NCBI GenBank assembly: GCA_035295745.1
Contig: DATGIL010000038.1
Location: 62,001-126,000 of the forward strand
DNA: 64,000 nt
Direction of reading: 5' to 3'
Source of the DNA: JAIQFL01 sp035295745
GTDB lineage: Bacteria > Acidobacteriota > Terriglobia > Bryobacterales > Bryobacteraceae
This document shows positions 17,955 through 25,951 of this stretch, in pieces. How positions within the stretch are numbered: the stretch's first letter is position 1; each line of letters opens with the position of its first letter. The notes under the pieces are model-generated. The model saw nothing but the letters and a program-made list of their open reading frames with translations. It did not search any database and was not told where the DNA came from. Both the position numbers and the translations under genes were made by a program.

Positions 17955-18611
17955 TCAAACCAGATCGCTCTTCACCCACACCTTTGCCGCCACCGTCCGC
18001 TCGATACGGAACTGCTGGCCGCCTGCCTCTAACTCGACACCGCCATTTGACGAGAGCACCTGCATGCGCACGCCCGGGCGAATTCCCGCGTCATTCAGGT
18101 ACTCCAGAAGACTGCGATCCCGCTCGAACACGCTCACCACCGTGAGACACTCATCGGCTCGCGCCTCGTCCAAAGGCTTGAGTCCGCGTTCGCGCCGATC
18201 GCGCGGCGTATCGGTCCCTACCATATTGCCGTGCGGGCAGACGCCGCCAGTGCCGAGCTTCTCGATCAGCTTACTTTCGAAATCTGTCGAGACCGCGTGT
18301 TCCAGTTGCTCCGCTTCGTCGTGGACCTTGTACCACTCCAGGCCGAAGATCTCCGTCAACATGCGTTCGATGAGGTGATGGCGATTCAAAACCCGATTGG
18401 CGATTTCCCGCCCCGCCGGAGTGAGGGTGATCTGGCCTTCGACGCCCACACGAATGAGCGCATCGCGGCGCAAACGCTTGATGGCCATCGTCACCGCCGG
18501 CGCGGAGACCGCCAGCCAACGGGAGAGCGTCACGGACTTGACGATCTCGCCTTCCGATTCGGCCTCGGCAATCGCCTTGAGGTAGTTCTCTTTTGAAATG
18601 GTGAGCCGCAC
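17955..18611 (-). CDS. DtxR/MntR-family metal-dependent transcriptional regulator
   Basis: 218 residues from GTG 18611 (VRLTISKENYLKAIAEAE). N-terminal winged helix (TLSRWLAVSAPAVTMAIKRLRRDALIRV), dimerisation/metal-binding domain with HHLIERMLTEIFGLEWYKVHDEAEQLEHAVS, where the Glu and His ligands expected for Fe or Mn are present, and a C-terminal FeoA/SH3-like domain (about 145-218). Full-length DtxR-type architecture. Longer in-frame extensions run into the divergent gene and look non-coding. Divergent from the TPR gene with about 70 bp between starts. Likely represses metal uptake genes located elsewhere. Confidence 0.88.
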   Translation of the reverse strand: MRLTISKENYLKAIAEAESEGEIVKSVTLSRWLAVSAPAVTMAIKRLRRDALIRVGVEGQITLTPAGREIANRVLNRHHLIERMLTEIFGLEWYKVHDEAEQLEHAVSTDFESKLIEKLGTGGVCPHGNMVGTDTPRDRRERGLKPLDEARADECLTVVSVFERDRSLLEYLNDAGIRPGVRMQVLSSNGGVELEAGGQQFRIERTVAAKVWVKSDLV

Positions 18612-18680
18612 GCCCAATCTAATTTTCGCACGGGCAGCGCGCGCGTTCGCGCATTGTTCGCATTGGTAAACTGGGAAGTC

Positions 18681-19856
18681 ATGCGGCCGATCCTCATCCT
18701 GGCGGTGCTGTTCGCCGGCGCGTTGCGCGCCGATACGGCCCTCGTGCTCCCCTTCTTCAATCATTCGAAATCCGCCAACCTGGATTGGATCGGCGAAAGC
18801 ATCGCCGAAAGCGTCCGCGACGCACTCGCTTCCGAAGGTGTGCTGGTGTTGGATCGACTCGATCGCCTGGAGGCCTACCGACGCCTCTCGCTGCGTCCCG
18901 GCGCAGAGGTTACGCATGCATCCGTCATCAAGATCGGCGAATCACTCGACGCTTCCAACGTGATCTACGGTTACTACGAACTGTTGCCTCCGCCGCCAGG
19001 CAAGGAGCAGTCCAAAGGCAGCCTGCGGATTACTGCACGCATTCTCGATCTCAAGCATACACGCCAGAGTCCGACCTTCGGTGAAGTCGGCCCTCTCGAC
19101 GATCTTGCCGAGTTGGAAGTGCACCTGGGATGGCGCGCACTCGAATCGCTGAATCCCCGAACTGCGGTGTCCGAACAGGAATTCCTGAAGGCGCGCCCTG
19201 CCGTCCGCATTGATGCCGTGGAAAGTTATGTCCGAGGACTTCTGGCCACCGCTCCCGAACAGCGCCTCCGTTTCTTCACCCAGGCCGCACGGCTCGATGA
19301 GCACTATTCCCAGCCGTGCTTCGAACTGGGAAAAATCTATTGGGAAAAGAAAGACTATAAAAGCGCGGCCATCTGGCTGGAGCGGGTCTCGCGCTCCAAT
19401 CCTCATTTCCTGGAAGCCCAATTTTTCCTGGGTCTGGGCCGCTACCATAGCGGAGATTTCGCGGCCGCCGAGCAGGCATTTCAATTGGTAGCAGCCGCGG
19501 TTCCGCTTAATGAGGTCTACAACGATCTAGGAGCCGCACAGGCCCGCCGCAACGAATCGGCCGCCGCCATCGCCAGCTTCAAGAAGGCGTTGGAGGGCGA
19601 CAGCGCCGACCCCGACTATCACTTCAATCTCGGATATACCCTCTGGCGCGCCGGACAATTCGACGCCGCGGCCCAGAGCTTCCGCGAAGTCGCCGCACGC
19701 AATCCCGGAGACACGGAGGCTGCCGCGTTTCTCGAGCGCGCCAGCCGGCAGGACGGCCCACGTCCGGGTGATTCCAAATCGGAAAACCGCGAACGCGTAA
19801 AGACTAATTACGAAGAAGCCGCCTACCGCCAACTGCAAGCCGAACTGATTAAGTAA
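18681..19856 (+). CDS. Exported tetratricopeptide-repeat protein with N-terminal CsgG/FlgO-like domain
   Basis: 391 residues starting MRPILILAVLFAGALRAD, a signal peptide. Residues about 18-150 (TALVLPFFNHSKSANLDWIGESIAESVRDALASEGV...VIYGYYEL) resemble the TolB/FlgO/CsgG-type domain that precedes TPRs in periplasmic proteins. The rest holds about four TPR units (for example QPCFELGKIYWEKKDYKSAA and YHFNLGYTLWRAGQFDAAAQ). Role unknown; presumably a periplasmic scaffold. TAAACT lies 8 nt before the ATG, suggesting a leaderless transcript. The first copy of the dispersed structured repeat begins 2 nt after the stop. Confidence 0.8.
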   Translation: MRPILILAVLFAGALRADTALVLPFFNHSKSANLDWIGESIAESVRDALASEGVLVLDRLDRLEAYRRLSLRPGAEVTHASVIKIGESLDASNVIYGYYELLPPPPGKEQSKGSLRITARILDLKHTRQSPTFGEVGPLDDLAELEVHLGWRALESLNPRTAVSEQEFLKARPAVRIDAVESYVRGLLATAPEQRLRFFTQAARLDEHYSQPCFELGKIYWEKKDYKSAAIWLERVSRSNPHFLEAQFFLGLGRYHSGDFAAAEQAFQLVAAAVPLNEVYNDLGAAQARRNESAAAIASFKKALEGDSADPDYHFNLGYTLWRAGQFDAAAQSFREVAARNPGDTEAAAFLERASRQDGPRPGDSKSENRERVKTNYEEAAYRQLQAELIK

Positions 19857-19858
19857 GC

Positions 19859-20014
19859 GTGGCGCAAAGACTCCTCTTTGCCGCGTCGAGACTCATGTCG
19901 ACGGCTTTGGTGGATCCACCAATTTCGGAGCAAAGGAGTGGATCTGCCCAGACCAACACGGGCTCAAAGCGTCCCGATGAGTCGGGACCCGGCACAGAAG
20001 AGTCTCCGCGCCAC
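19859..20014. repeat. Dispersed structured repeat, copy A (two-ended)
   Basis: Begins GTGGCGCAAAGACTC and ends with the inverse form GAGTCTCCGCGCCAC. The left half has two hairpins in tandem (CAAAGA/TCTTTG with loop CTCC, then a GTCGAGA-type stem); the right half is a reversed unit with hairpin GTCCCGA/TCGGGAC, loop TGAG. It starts 2 nt after the TPR gene stop. Related to copies at 25147, 28599, 37287 and 61239. Confidence 0.85.
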
Positions 20015-20044
20015 CTTTCCCGCCCAAAATCCGGCACTTTCCAC

Positions 20045-20073
20045 TTGACTCCGACGTTCTCAGACCGCATAAT
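20045..20073 (+). promoter_or_regulatory. Promoter of the tetR gene
   Basis: TTGACT (20045-20050), 17-bp spacer, CATAAT (20068-20073). A 13-bp palindrome begins at the last base of the -10 and covers the expected transcription start, a classic autorepression layout. Confidence 0.7.
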
Positions 20074-20085
20074 GAACAGTGTTCA
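20073..20085. promoter_or_regulatory. Putative TetR operator O1
   Basis: TGAACAGTGTTCA, a perfect palindrome of 6-bp arms around one base, overlapping the -10/transcription start of tetR. The same motif with only the central base changed recurs at 20732-20744. Confidence 0.8.
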
Positions 20086-20095
20086 GTCAATTGCC

Positions 20096-20710
20096 ATGGG
20101 AAGCAAACAGAGACGCGCTCGGGAAAAAGAAGGACTCCGCGAAGAGATCCTTGACGCCGCCCGGAGCCTCTTCGTCAAGGAAGGATACGAAAGCGTCTCC
20201 ATCCGCAAGATCGCGGACCGCATCGAGTACGCTCCCGGCACCATCTACCTGTACTTCCACGACAAGGCCGAGATCGTGGACCGCATCTGTGAGGAGACCT
20301 TCGCCAAACTCCTCGTCAAAATGCAGGCCATCGAGCAGGACACCGCCGCGCCCCTCGACAAATTGCGTCGCGGTCTGCGTATCTATATTCAGTTTGGCCT
20401 CGATAATCCGAACCACTATATCGTCACCTTTGTGCAGGCCAAGATACATCTGCAGGCTCATACTGTCTTCCAGACCACGGGCCAGAAAGCCTTCGCGTGC
20501 CTCCGCAAAGGAGTGCAGGAATGCGTCGACGCCGGGGTCTTAGTCTCGAACGACGCCGATGAGTTGGCGCAGACCTTGTGGGCCGCGATACACGGATTGA
20601 CATCGGTCCTCATCACCTGCACCGGCTTTCCGTTTGTGGAGCAGAATCGCCTGATCGATCGCATGATTCATACGTTAATTGAGGGTGTGCGTAAGCCCGC
20701 ACCAAAGTAG
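20096..20710 (+). CDS. TetR/AcrR-family transcriptional repressor
   Basis: 204 residues starting MGSKQRRAREKEGLREEILDA. N-terminal HTH (about 15-62: ARSLFVKEGYESVSIRKIADRIEYAPGTIYLYFHDKAEI) and an all-helical C-terminal ligand domain (about 90-195, TetR_C type). The in-frame ATG at 20072 overlaps the -10 box and is rejected as the start. Two identical-armed palindromes, one over its own promoter and one in front of the following efflux operon, indicate that it represses both itself and the pump; the inducer is probably a pump substrate. This is inference from operator placement. Confidence 0.9.
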   Translation: MGSKQRRAREKEGLREEILDAARSLFVKEGYESVSIRKIADRIEYAPGTIYLYFHDKAEIVDRICEETFAKLLVKMQAIEQDTAAPLDKLRRGLRIYIQFGLDNPNHYIVTFVQAKIHLQAHTVFQTTGQKAFACLRKGVQECVDAGVLVSNDADELAQTLWAAIHGLTSVLITCTGFPFVEQNRLIDRMIHTLIEGVRKPAPK

Positions 20711-20731
20711 TCATTTTTTTTGCAACTTCGA

Positions 20732-20744
20732 TGAACACTGTTCA
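20732..20744. promoter_or_regulatory. Putative TetR operator O2 in front of the efflux operon
   Basis: TGAACACTGTTCA, same arms as O1 at 20073-20085. It lies 37 bp before the permease ATG and 20 bp before the strong ribosome binding site AAGGAGG (20764-20770). Confidence 0.8.
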
Positions 20745-20780
20745 TCGAACAAACATGGTTCAGAAGGAGGGGAATCCAAG

Positions 20781-21920
20781 ATGAACTTCGTAGCCATCCA
20801 AATGCTCGTCGGCGATCGCGCCAAGTATCTCGGCCTGATCTTCGCAGTCGCCTTCTCCACGTTTCTGATGTCGCATCAAAGCACCATCTTCGCCGGCATC
20901 ATGGATCGCACCACCAGCCAGATCAAAGACATCAAGGACGCCAACATCTGGGTGATGGATCGTAAAACGCAATACTTCGACGAAGTCAAAGCGCTCACGG
21001 ATGACGACGTCTACCGCGTGCGCAGCGTCGCTGGTGTCGAGTGGGCCGTTCCATTGTTCAAAGGCCAACCTCGCGCGAAAGCCCTCGACGGCAATTTTCG
21101 TGTGGTCATCATGATGGGGGTCGACGATGCCTCTCTTGTCGGTGCGCCCCGCGACATGGTACTCGGTTCCGCCGAAGATTTGCGAAAGCCCGACGCAGTT
21201 TTGGTCGACCGGGTGGGCTACGAGTTCTTCTTTCCCAAGCAGCCCTACGAATTGGGCAAGACGCTGGAGCTCAACGACCGCCGCGTGACCATCGAGGGCA
21301 TCTTCAATTCGTCGGCGCCTTTTCAGAATTTGCCGATCTTCTATTCGCGCTATAGCCAGGCGCTGAACTATGTCGGCCGCGAGCGCAATCAACTGTCCTT
21401 CGTCCTTGCGAAAGCGCAGCCCGGCATCAGCGACGACGAACTCTGCCGCCGCATCGACGCAGCTACCGGACTCCACGCGGCAACTGGCAAGAGTTTCGGC
21501 TGGCAGACCATCCGTTACTACATTGCTCACACCGGCATCCCAGTGAATTTCGGAATCACCATCGCCATCGCGCTGGTAGTCGGCACCATCGTCGCGGGCC
21601 AGACCTTTTACATCTTCACGCTCGAGAATCTCAAGCAATTCGGCGCCCTCAAAGCCATCGGTGTCACCAACTGGCGCATCACGGGCATGATCTTGCTGCA
21701 GGCCCTGATGGTCGGCGCTATCGGCTACTCCCTCGGGATCGCCATGACCGCGACCTTCTTCGAAGTCACCAAAGCCAACCTGGACCTGAGGGGATTCGTT
21801 TTGTTCTGGCAGATCGCCGCCGGAACTGGAGCGGTAGTGCTGTTCATCGTCATGGCCGCAAGCCTGATGAGCATCCGCCGCGTGTTGGTGCTGGAACCCG
21901 CCGTCGTCTTCCGCGGGTAA
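20781..21920 (+). CDS. ABC transporter permease, DevC/FtsX type
   Basis: 379 residues starting MNFVAIQMLVGDRAKYLGL. TM1 at about 16-38, a periplasmic MacB-like loop (about 40-255), then three C-terminal helices (about 258-285, 305-340, 345-370) of the FtsX domain, with FGALKAIGVTNWRITGMIL. Matches the DevC half-permease of MacB-type efflux systems. The start is supported by AAGGAGG 10 nt upstream. First gene of a four-gene operon with ATPase, HlyD-type adaptor and TolC-like channel; together they form a tripartite pump spanning the envelope. Confidence 0.9.
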   Translation: MNFVAIQMLVGDRAKYLGLIFAVAFSTFLMSHQSTIFAGIMDRTTSQIKDIKDANIWVMDRKTQYFDEVKALTDDDVYRVRSVAGVEWAVPLFKGQPRAKALDGNFRVVIMMGVDDASLVGAPRDMVLGSAEDLRKPDAVLVDRVGYEFFFPKQPYELGKTLELNDRRVTIEGIFNSSAPFQNLPIFYSRYSQALNYVGRERNQLSFVLAKAQPGISDDELCRRIDAATGLHAATGKSFGWQTIRYYIAHTGIPVNFGITIAIALVVGTIVAGQTFYIFTLENLKQFGALKAIGVTNWRITGMILLQALMVGAIGYSLGIAMTATFFEVTKANLDLRGFVLFWQIAAGTGAVVLFIVMAASLMSIRRVLVLEPAVVFRG

Positions 21921-21940
21921 TTTCTCACGGAGCTGTCATC

Positions 21941-22690
21941 ATGACTCATCATCTGGAAACCATGACTCATCCGGCGGTGGTCTGCCGCCGTGTCACCAAG
22001 GACTTCGGCGCGGGCGAAAATCAGGTGCGCGTGCTGCGCGGCGTAGATCTCGACGTACCGTTCGGCGAGATGTCTCTTTTGGTGGGGCCCAGCGGCTGCG
22101 GAAAGACCACGCTGCTTTCCGTAGTTGCCGGGCTGTTGAACGCCACCAGCGGCGCCGTGATGGTGCTCGGCGAGGAGGCCAGCCGCATGTCCGGCTCGCA
22201 GGCCATCGAGTTCCGCCGACGCAATATCGGATTCGTCTTCCAGCAGTACAATCTGCTGCCGGCGCTCACCGCCGCGGAAAACGCCGCCGTACCGCTCCTT
22301 GCCGCCGGAGTTCCCAAGAAAAAGGCAGTGGCCGCGGCATCCGAATTACTCAGCCAACTCGGGCTCGCCGAGCGGCTCCATGCCCTACCGTCCCAACTCT
22401 CCGGAGGCCAGCAGCAGCGCGTCGCCCTGGCCCGCGCACTAGTCCACGAGCCTCGGCTGGTGGTCTGCGATGAGCCCACCTCAGCGCTCGATCACGAAAC
22501 CGGCAACGCTGTGATGGAACTGCTCACCAAAGTCGCCGTGCGGCCCGACCGCGCCGTCGTGGTCGTGACCCACGATAGCCGCGTATTTCATTTTGCCGAC
22601 CGCATCGCCCACATGGACGACGGACGAATCGTCGAAACCCAGGCACCCAAAGCCGAGAGGCAAGAAGTCAATTTTGCAGGAGTGAACTGA
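21941..22690 (+). CDS. ABC transporter ATP-binding protein (MacB/DevA/LolD type)
   Basis: 249 residues. Walker A GPSGCGKTT (about 50-58), Q-loop VFQQYNLLPALTAAEN, signature LSGGQQQRVALARAL, Walker B LVVCDEPTSALD, H-loop VVVTHDSRVF. Energises the neighbouring permease. The N-terminus has two near-identical starts (ATGACTCAT at 21941 and 21962), so residues 1-7 may not be translated. The stop overlaps the next start (TGATG), indicating translational coupling. Confidence 0.93.
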   Translation: MTHHLETMTHPAVVCRRVTKDFGAGENQVRVLRGVDLDVPFGEMSLLVGPSGCGKTTLLSVVAGLLNATSGAVMVLGEEASRMSGSQAIEFRRRNIGFVFQQYNLLPALTAAENAAVPLLAAGVPKKKAVAAASELLSQLGLAERLHALPSQLSGGQQQRVALARALVHEPRLVVCDEPTSALDHETGNAVMELLTKVAVRPDRAVVVVTHDSRVFHFADRIAHMDDGRIVETQAPKAERQEVNFAGVN

Positions 22691-23736
22691 TGATCAAATA
22701 TGGACTACCCATCGTCGCGGCGATCGCCCTGACCTTCGCCATACTCAAGATTGTTCACAGCCAGCCGGTACACGCCAAGCTGCCGCCGCCCGACGCGCCT
22801 CCTTCGGCCGTCTACACCAACCAGGTGGGCGCCGTGGGTCTTGCGGAAGCGGAATCCGAGAACATCGCCATCAGTCTGCCCGTGCCCGGCCTTGTGACGC
22901 ATGTCGACGTCAAGGCCGGCGACCGCGTCCGCAAAGGCGCGCGCCTCTTCTCGCTGGACGATCGCGACCTGCAAGCGGAACTTGCACTCCGCCAGAGTTC
23001 GCTCGCGCTCGCCGAAACCAAGTTCGAAAAGCTGGCGATGTCGCCGAGGCCCGAAGATCTGCCTCCCGCCGAAGCCAAAGTCCGCGAGGCCGAGCAGATG
23101 TACCAGGACGCCGCCGTGCAGCTCAACCTCATGGAAAGCGTGCGCGACAAACGGGCTATTCGCGATGAAGACCTGCAGCGCCGCCGCCTCGCCGCCAAGG
23201 CCGCCGAAGCGCGCCTCGATCAAGCCAAGGCAGACCTCGCGCTCCTGAAGGCTGGCACCTGGAAGCCCGACCTCGATATCGCCCGTGCCGAAGTTGCCGA
23301 AGCGCAGCATCAGGTGGAGCGCGTGCAGGCCGATCTCTCCCGCCTCATCGTGACCGCGCCGATCGATGGCGAGATTCTGCAGTGCAAGGTACACCCCGGT
23401 GAATACGCCCAGGCCGGGCCGTTGGCACAGCCGCTGATCCTGATGGGCGCAACCGCGCGCCTCAACGTTCGTGCCGATATCGACGAGCAGGACGCCTGGC
23501 GCGTCAAGTCCGGCGCCACCGCCACGGCCAGCGTCCGCGGAAATGCCGGCCAGCATCTGCCCCTCCACTTCGTGCGCGTGGAACCGTACGTGATTCCGAA
23601 GCGGAACCTCACCGGCGATAGTACGGAGCGCGTCGACACGCGCGTGCTGCAAGTCATCTTCGCGCTCGATCGCGGCGCACCAGTCTATGCCGGCCAGCAA
23701 CTCGACGTCTTCATCCAAGCGGGGGGCCAGAAATGA
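22690..23736 (+). CDS. HlyD/DevB-family membrane fusion protein
   Basis: 348 residues. One N-terminal membrane anchor (about 5-20), a biotinyl-lipoyl-like half (VPGLVTHVDVKAGDRVRKGARLFSLDDRDLQAEL), a coiled-coil hairpin (about 95-205, rich in AE/EA repeats), the second lipoyl half (RLIVTAPIDGEILQCKVHPGEYA) and a beta-barrel domain (LNVRADIDEQDAWRV). It links the inner-membrane permease to the outer-membrane channel. Overlaps both flanking genes by a few bases. Confidence 0.9.
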   Translation: MIKYGLPIVAAIALTFAILKIVHSQPVHAKLPPPDAPPSAVYTNQVGAVGLAEAESENIAISLPVPGLVTHVDVKAGDRVRKGARLFSLDDRDLQAELALRQSSLALAETKFEKLAMSPRPEDLPPAEAKVREAEQMYQDAAVQLNLMESVRDKRAIRDEDLQRRRLAAKAAEARLDQAKADLALLKAGTWKPDLDIARAEVAEAQHQVERVQADLSRLIVTAPIDGEILQCKVHPGEYAQAGPLAQPLILMGATARLNVRADIDEQDAWRVKSGATATASVRGNAGQHLPLHFVRVEPYVIPKRNLTGDSTERVDTRVLQVIFALDRGAPVYAGQQLDVFIQAGGQK

Positions 23737-25139
23737 AGCGCATCTTCTCTCTAATGCTGGCGGGCGCGCTCTGTGGGGCCCCCGCGTCCTGGAGCGCTAC
23801 CGTCCCCGCGCAGTTCCATTCGCAAGCGCCCGGGGCCACGCTCGACCCGGCCATGGAGCAGTGGTGGAAGAGCTTCCACGATCCGGAGCTCGATTCGCTG
23901 ATTGCGCGAGCCGTGCGCGCCAACATCGATCTCAAGATGGCGGCGTCCCGTTTGCTCGAAGCCAGAGCCGCGCGAGGCAGTGCCCGCGCCGATCTGCTGC
24001 CCTCCGTCGAGAGTGCGAACTCCCTGGAGCGCGTCCGCGGCGGCCTCACGCAAGGCATCTTCCGTCCCAATGCCGGAAGTCAGTCGTCGCTGCTCGCACC
24101 TTTCGAGACCAACATCTTCCAGCAAGGCTTCGACGCAAGCTGGGAGATTGATCTCTTCGGCGGCAAGCGGCATGCGCTCGAGGCCGCAACGGCCGATGTC
24201 GCCGCCACTGAGGAGGCACGCCGCGATACGCTGGTCAGCCTGCTGGCCGAGGTCGCCCGCAATTACAGCGAGTTGCGCGGCACTCAGCGGCGCATTGAAA
24301 TTGCGCGTGGCAACATTCGCATCCAGGCCGACTCGCTCCACCTCACCAAGGTGCGCGCTGATGCCGGGCTAGGCACCGAACTCGACGTGGAACGCCAAGC
24401 CGCACAACTGGCGTCCACTGAAGCCATGGTGCCCGCATTGGAATCGGCGAGCCAGATGAGCATCCATCGCATCTCCGTGCTATTGGGTGAAGAACCCGGC
24501 ACGCTCACCAGCGAACTCATCGCCGCTAAGCCGCTGCCGGCAACGCCACCCGTAGTACCTGTTGGACTCACGAGCGACCTCCTAAAGCGCCGCCCCGACA
24601 TTCGTCGCGCGGACGCCGAGATCGCCGCGGCCAGCGCCCGCGTGGGCGTGGCCCACTCGGATTTCTTTCCGAAGATCACGCTCACTGGCTCGGCTGGCAG
24701 ACAGGGCTCATCGTTCCCCGGCCTGACTTTGGGCGCCGGCAACTTTTTCGCCTTCGGCCCTGCGATCAAGCTGCCGATTTTCACGGGAGGCAAGCTCAAA
24801 GCTAACATGGCAGTGCAGAAACAGCGCCTGGAGCAGGCGCAGCTTACCTATCAGAACACCGTGCTGCACTCTCTGGAGGAGACCGAAAACGCACTCACCG
24901 CCTACGGGCGCGAGCAGGAACGCCGGGAACACCTGCAAGCCGCCGCGCAGTCCAGCCAGCTCGCGACGCAACTGGCCAACGAACTGTACGTTCGCGGCAT
25001 GTCCGACTTCCTCAGCGTCCTGGACGCGCAACGCCAACAACTCGCGATCGAAGACGACCTGGCACAGAGCGACACCACTGTCGTCACCAATCTGGTTGCT
25101 CTGTACAAAGCGCTCGGTGGCGGATGGAACGGGCAATAA
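23733..25139 (+). CDS. TolC-like outer-membrane efflux protein (NodT family)
   Basis: 468 residues with signal peptide (1-21). Two repeated OEP halves (about 45-235 and 265-460): PEWWKSFHDPELDSLIARAVRANIDLK-type opening, FEASWEIDLFGGKRHALEAA, RRPDIRRADAEIAAASARVGVA and GNFFAFGPAIKLPIFTGGKLKANM are standard for the NodT subfamily. No Cys lipobox is evident near the cleavage site, so it is probably not a lipoprotein. Forms the trimeric exit duct of the pump. Starts with an ATGA overlap to the adaptor gene; a dispersed repeat (copy B) begins 7 nt after its stop. Confidence 0.92.
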   Translation: MKRIFSLMLAGALCGAPASWSATVPAQFHSQAPGATLDPAMEQWWKSFHDPELDSLIARAVRANIDLKMAASRLLEARAARGSARADLLPSVESANSLERVRGGLTQGIFRPNAGSQSSLLAPFETNIFQQGFDASWEIDLFGGKRHALEAATADVAATEEARRDTLVSLLAEVARNYSELRGTQRRIEIARGNIRIQADSLHLTKVRADAGLGTELDVERQAAQLASTEAMVPALESASQMSIHRISVLLGEEPGTLTSELIAAKPLPATPPVVPVGLTSDLLKRRPDIRRADAEIAAASARVGVAHSDFFPKITLTGSAGRQGSSFPGLTLGAGNFFAFGPAIKLPIFTGGKLKANMAVQKQRLEQAQLTYQNTVLHSLEETENALTAYGREQERREHLQAAAQSSQLATQLANELYVRGMSDFLSVLDAQRQQLAIEDDLAQSDTTVVTNLVALYKALGGGWNGQ

Positions 25140-25146
25140 TCTCGCC

Positions 25147-25228
25147 GTGGCGCAAAGACTCCTCTTTGCCGCGTCGAGACTCCTCTCTACGCTTTTCGGG
25201 CCTCCACCAGCGCTGTCGCACGAAGTGA
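25147..25228 (+). repeat. Dispersed structured repeat, copy B (left unit)
   Basis: Starts GTGGCGCAAAGACTCCTC; hairpin 1 CAAAGA/TCTTTG, hairpin 2 GCGTCGAGA/TCTCTACGC (one mismatch), then CTTTTCGGG. The following GCACGAAGTG also recurs in copy C. No inverted right end was found. Confidence 0.75.
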
Positions 25229-25300
25229 TTTCGATTCTGCAGCGGTGCTCCCGTGACCGTCTGGGCCAGCCAAAATATCCGCTGGCCCACGCCAACTGTC

Positions 25301-25951
25301 CTAACTGATCACGCCCTTGCGAATCGCATAGAGAATCAGCTCGGCGCCACTGTGCAGATTGAGCTTCTGGAAGATATTGCTGCGATGCGTCTCCACCGTA
25401 TACAAGCTCAAATTCAAAATATTCGCGACGTCCTTGTTATTCTTTCCCTCGGCGAGCAACTGCAGCACTTCTCGCTCCCGGGTGGTGAGCAGTTCGTAGC
25501 TGTCTTCTACCTGGCGCTCCTGCATTTGCCGCATGTAGTCCTCCACCAGCATCTTGCTGATCGCCGGACTAAAGAACGCCTTGCCCTCGCTGACAGCCTT
25601 CACTGCGTTGATGAGATCGTATTCTGCCGAGTCTTTGAGCAGATAGGCGCGCGCCCCAGCCTTGAGCGCCTTCAATACGTAGCTCTCGTCCGCATGCATG
25701 CTGAGGAACACGATGGCTGTCTGCGGCAGTTTGCCCGCGATCTGGCGTGCCGCTTCGATCCCATTCAAAATCGGCATCGCCACGTCGATCACGATGACGT
25801 CGGGCTTATGCGTTTCGGCCAGCGCAACGGTCTCGCGCCCATCGGCCGCATCCGCCACCACCACGAAGCCAGGCTGATTCTCCAGCAGCAGCCGCAATCC
25901 CTTCCGCACCACCGTGTGATCGTCCGCCAGCAGGATCCGAATCGTCTTCAC
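25301..25951 (-). CDS. NarL/FixJ-type response regulator
   Basis: 216 residues. Receiver domain (1-120) with acidic pocket ADDH (9-12), phospho-acceptor Asp56 (DVIVIDVAMP) and the conserved Lys in AYLLKDS. C-terminal LuxR-type HTH (about 148-212: LTTREREVLQLLAEGKNNKDVANILNLS, VETHRSNIFQKL). Its start overlaps the stop of the kinase gene by 4 bp, so the pair is co-transcribed and co-translated. Target genes unknown. Confidence 0.95.
   Translation of the reverse strand: MKTIRILLADDHTVVRKGLRLLLENQPGFVVVADAADGRETVALAETHKPDVIVIDVAMPILNGIEAARQIAGKLPQTAIVFLSMHADESYVLKALKAGARAYLLKDSAEYDLINAVKAVSEGKAFFSPAISKMLVEDYMRQMQERQVEDSYELLTTREREVLQLLAEGKNNKDVANILNLSLYTVETHRSNIFQKLNLHSGAELILYAIRKGVIS

Noticed and set aside
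20072..20095. ATG 20072 as start of tetR
   Set aside because: It overlaps the -10 CATAAT and the operator, so it would not be in the transcript.
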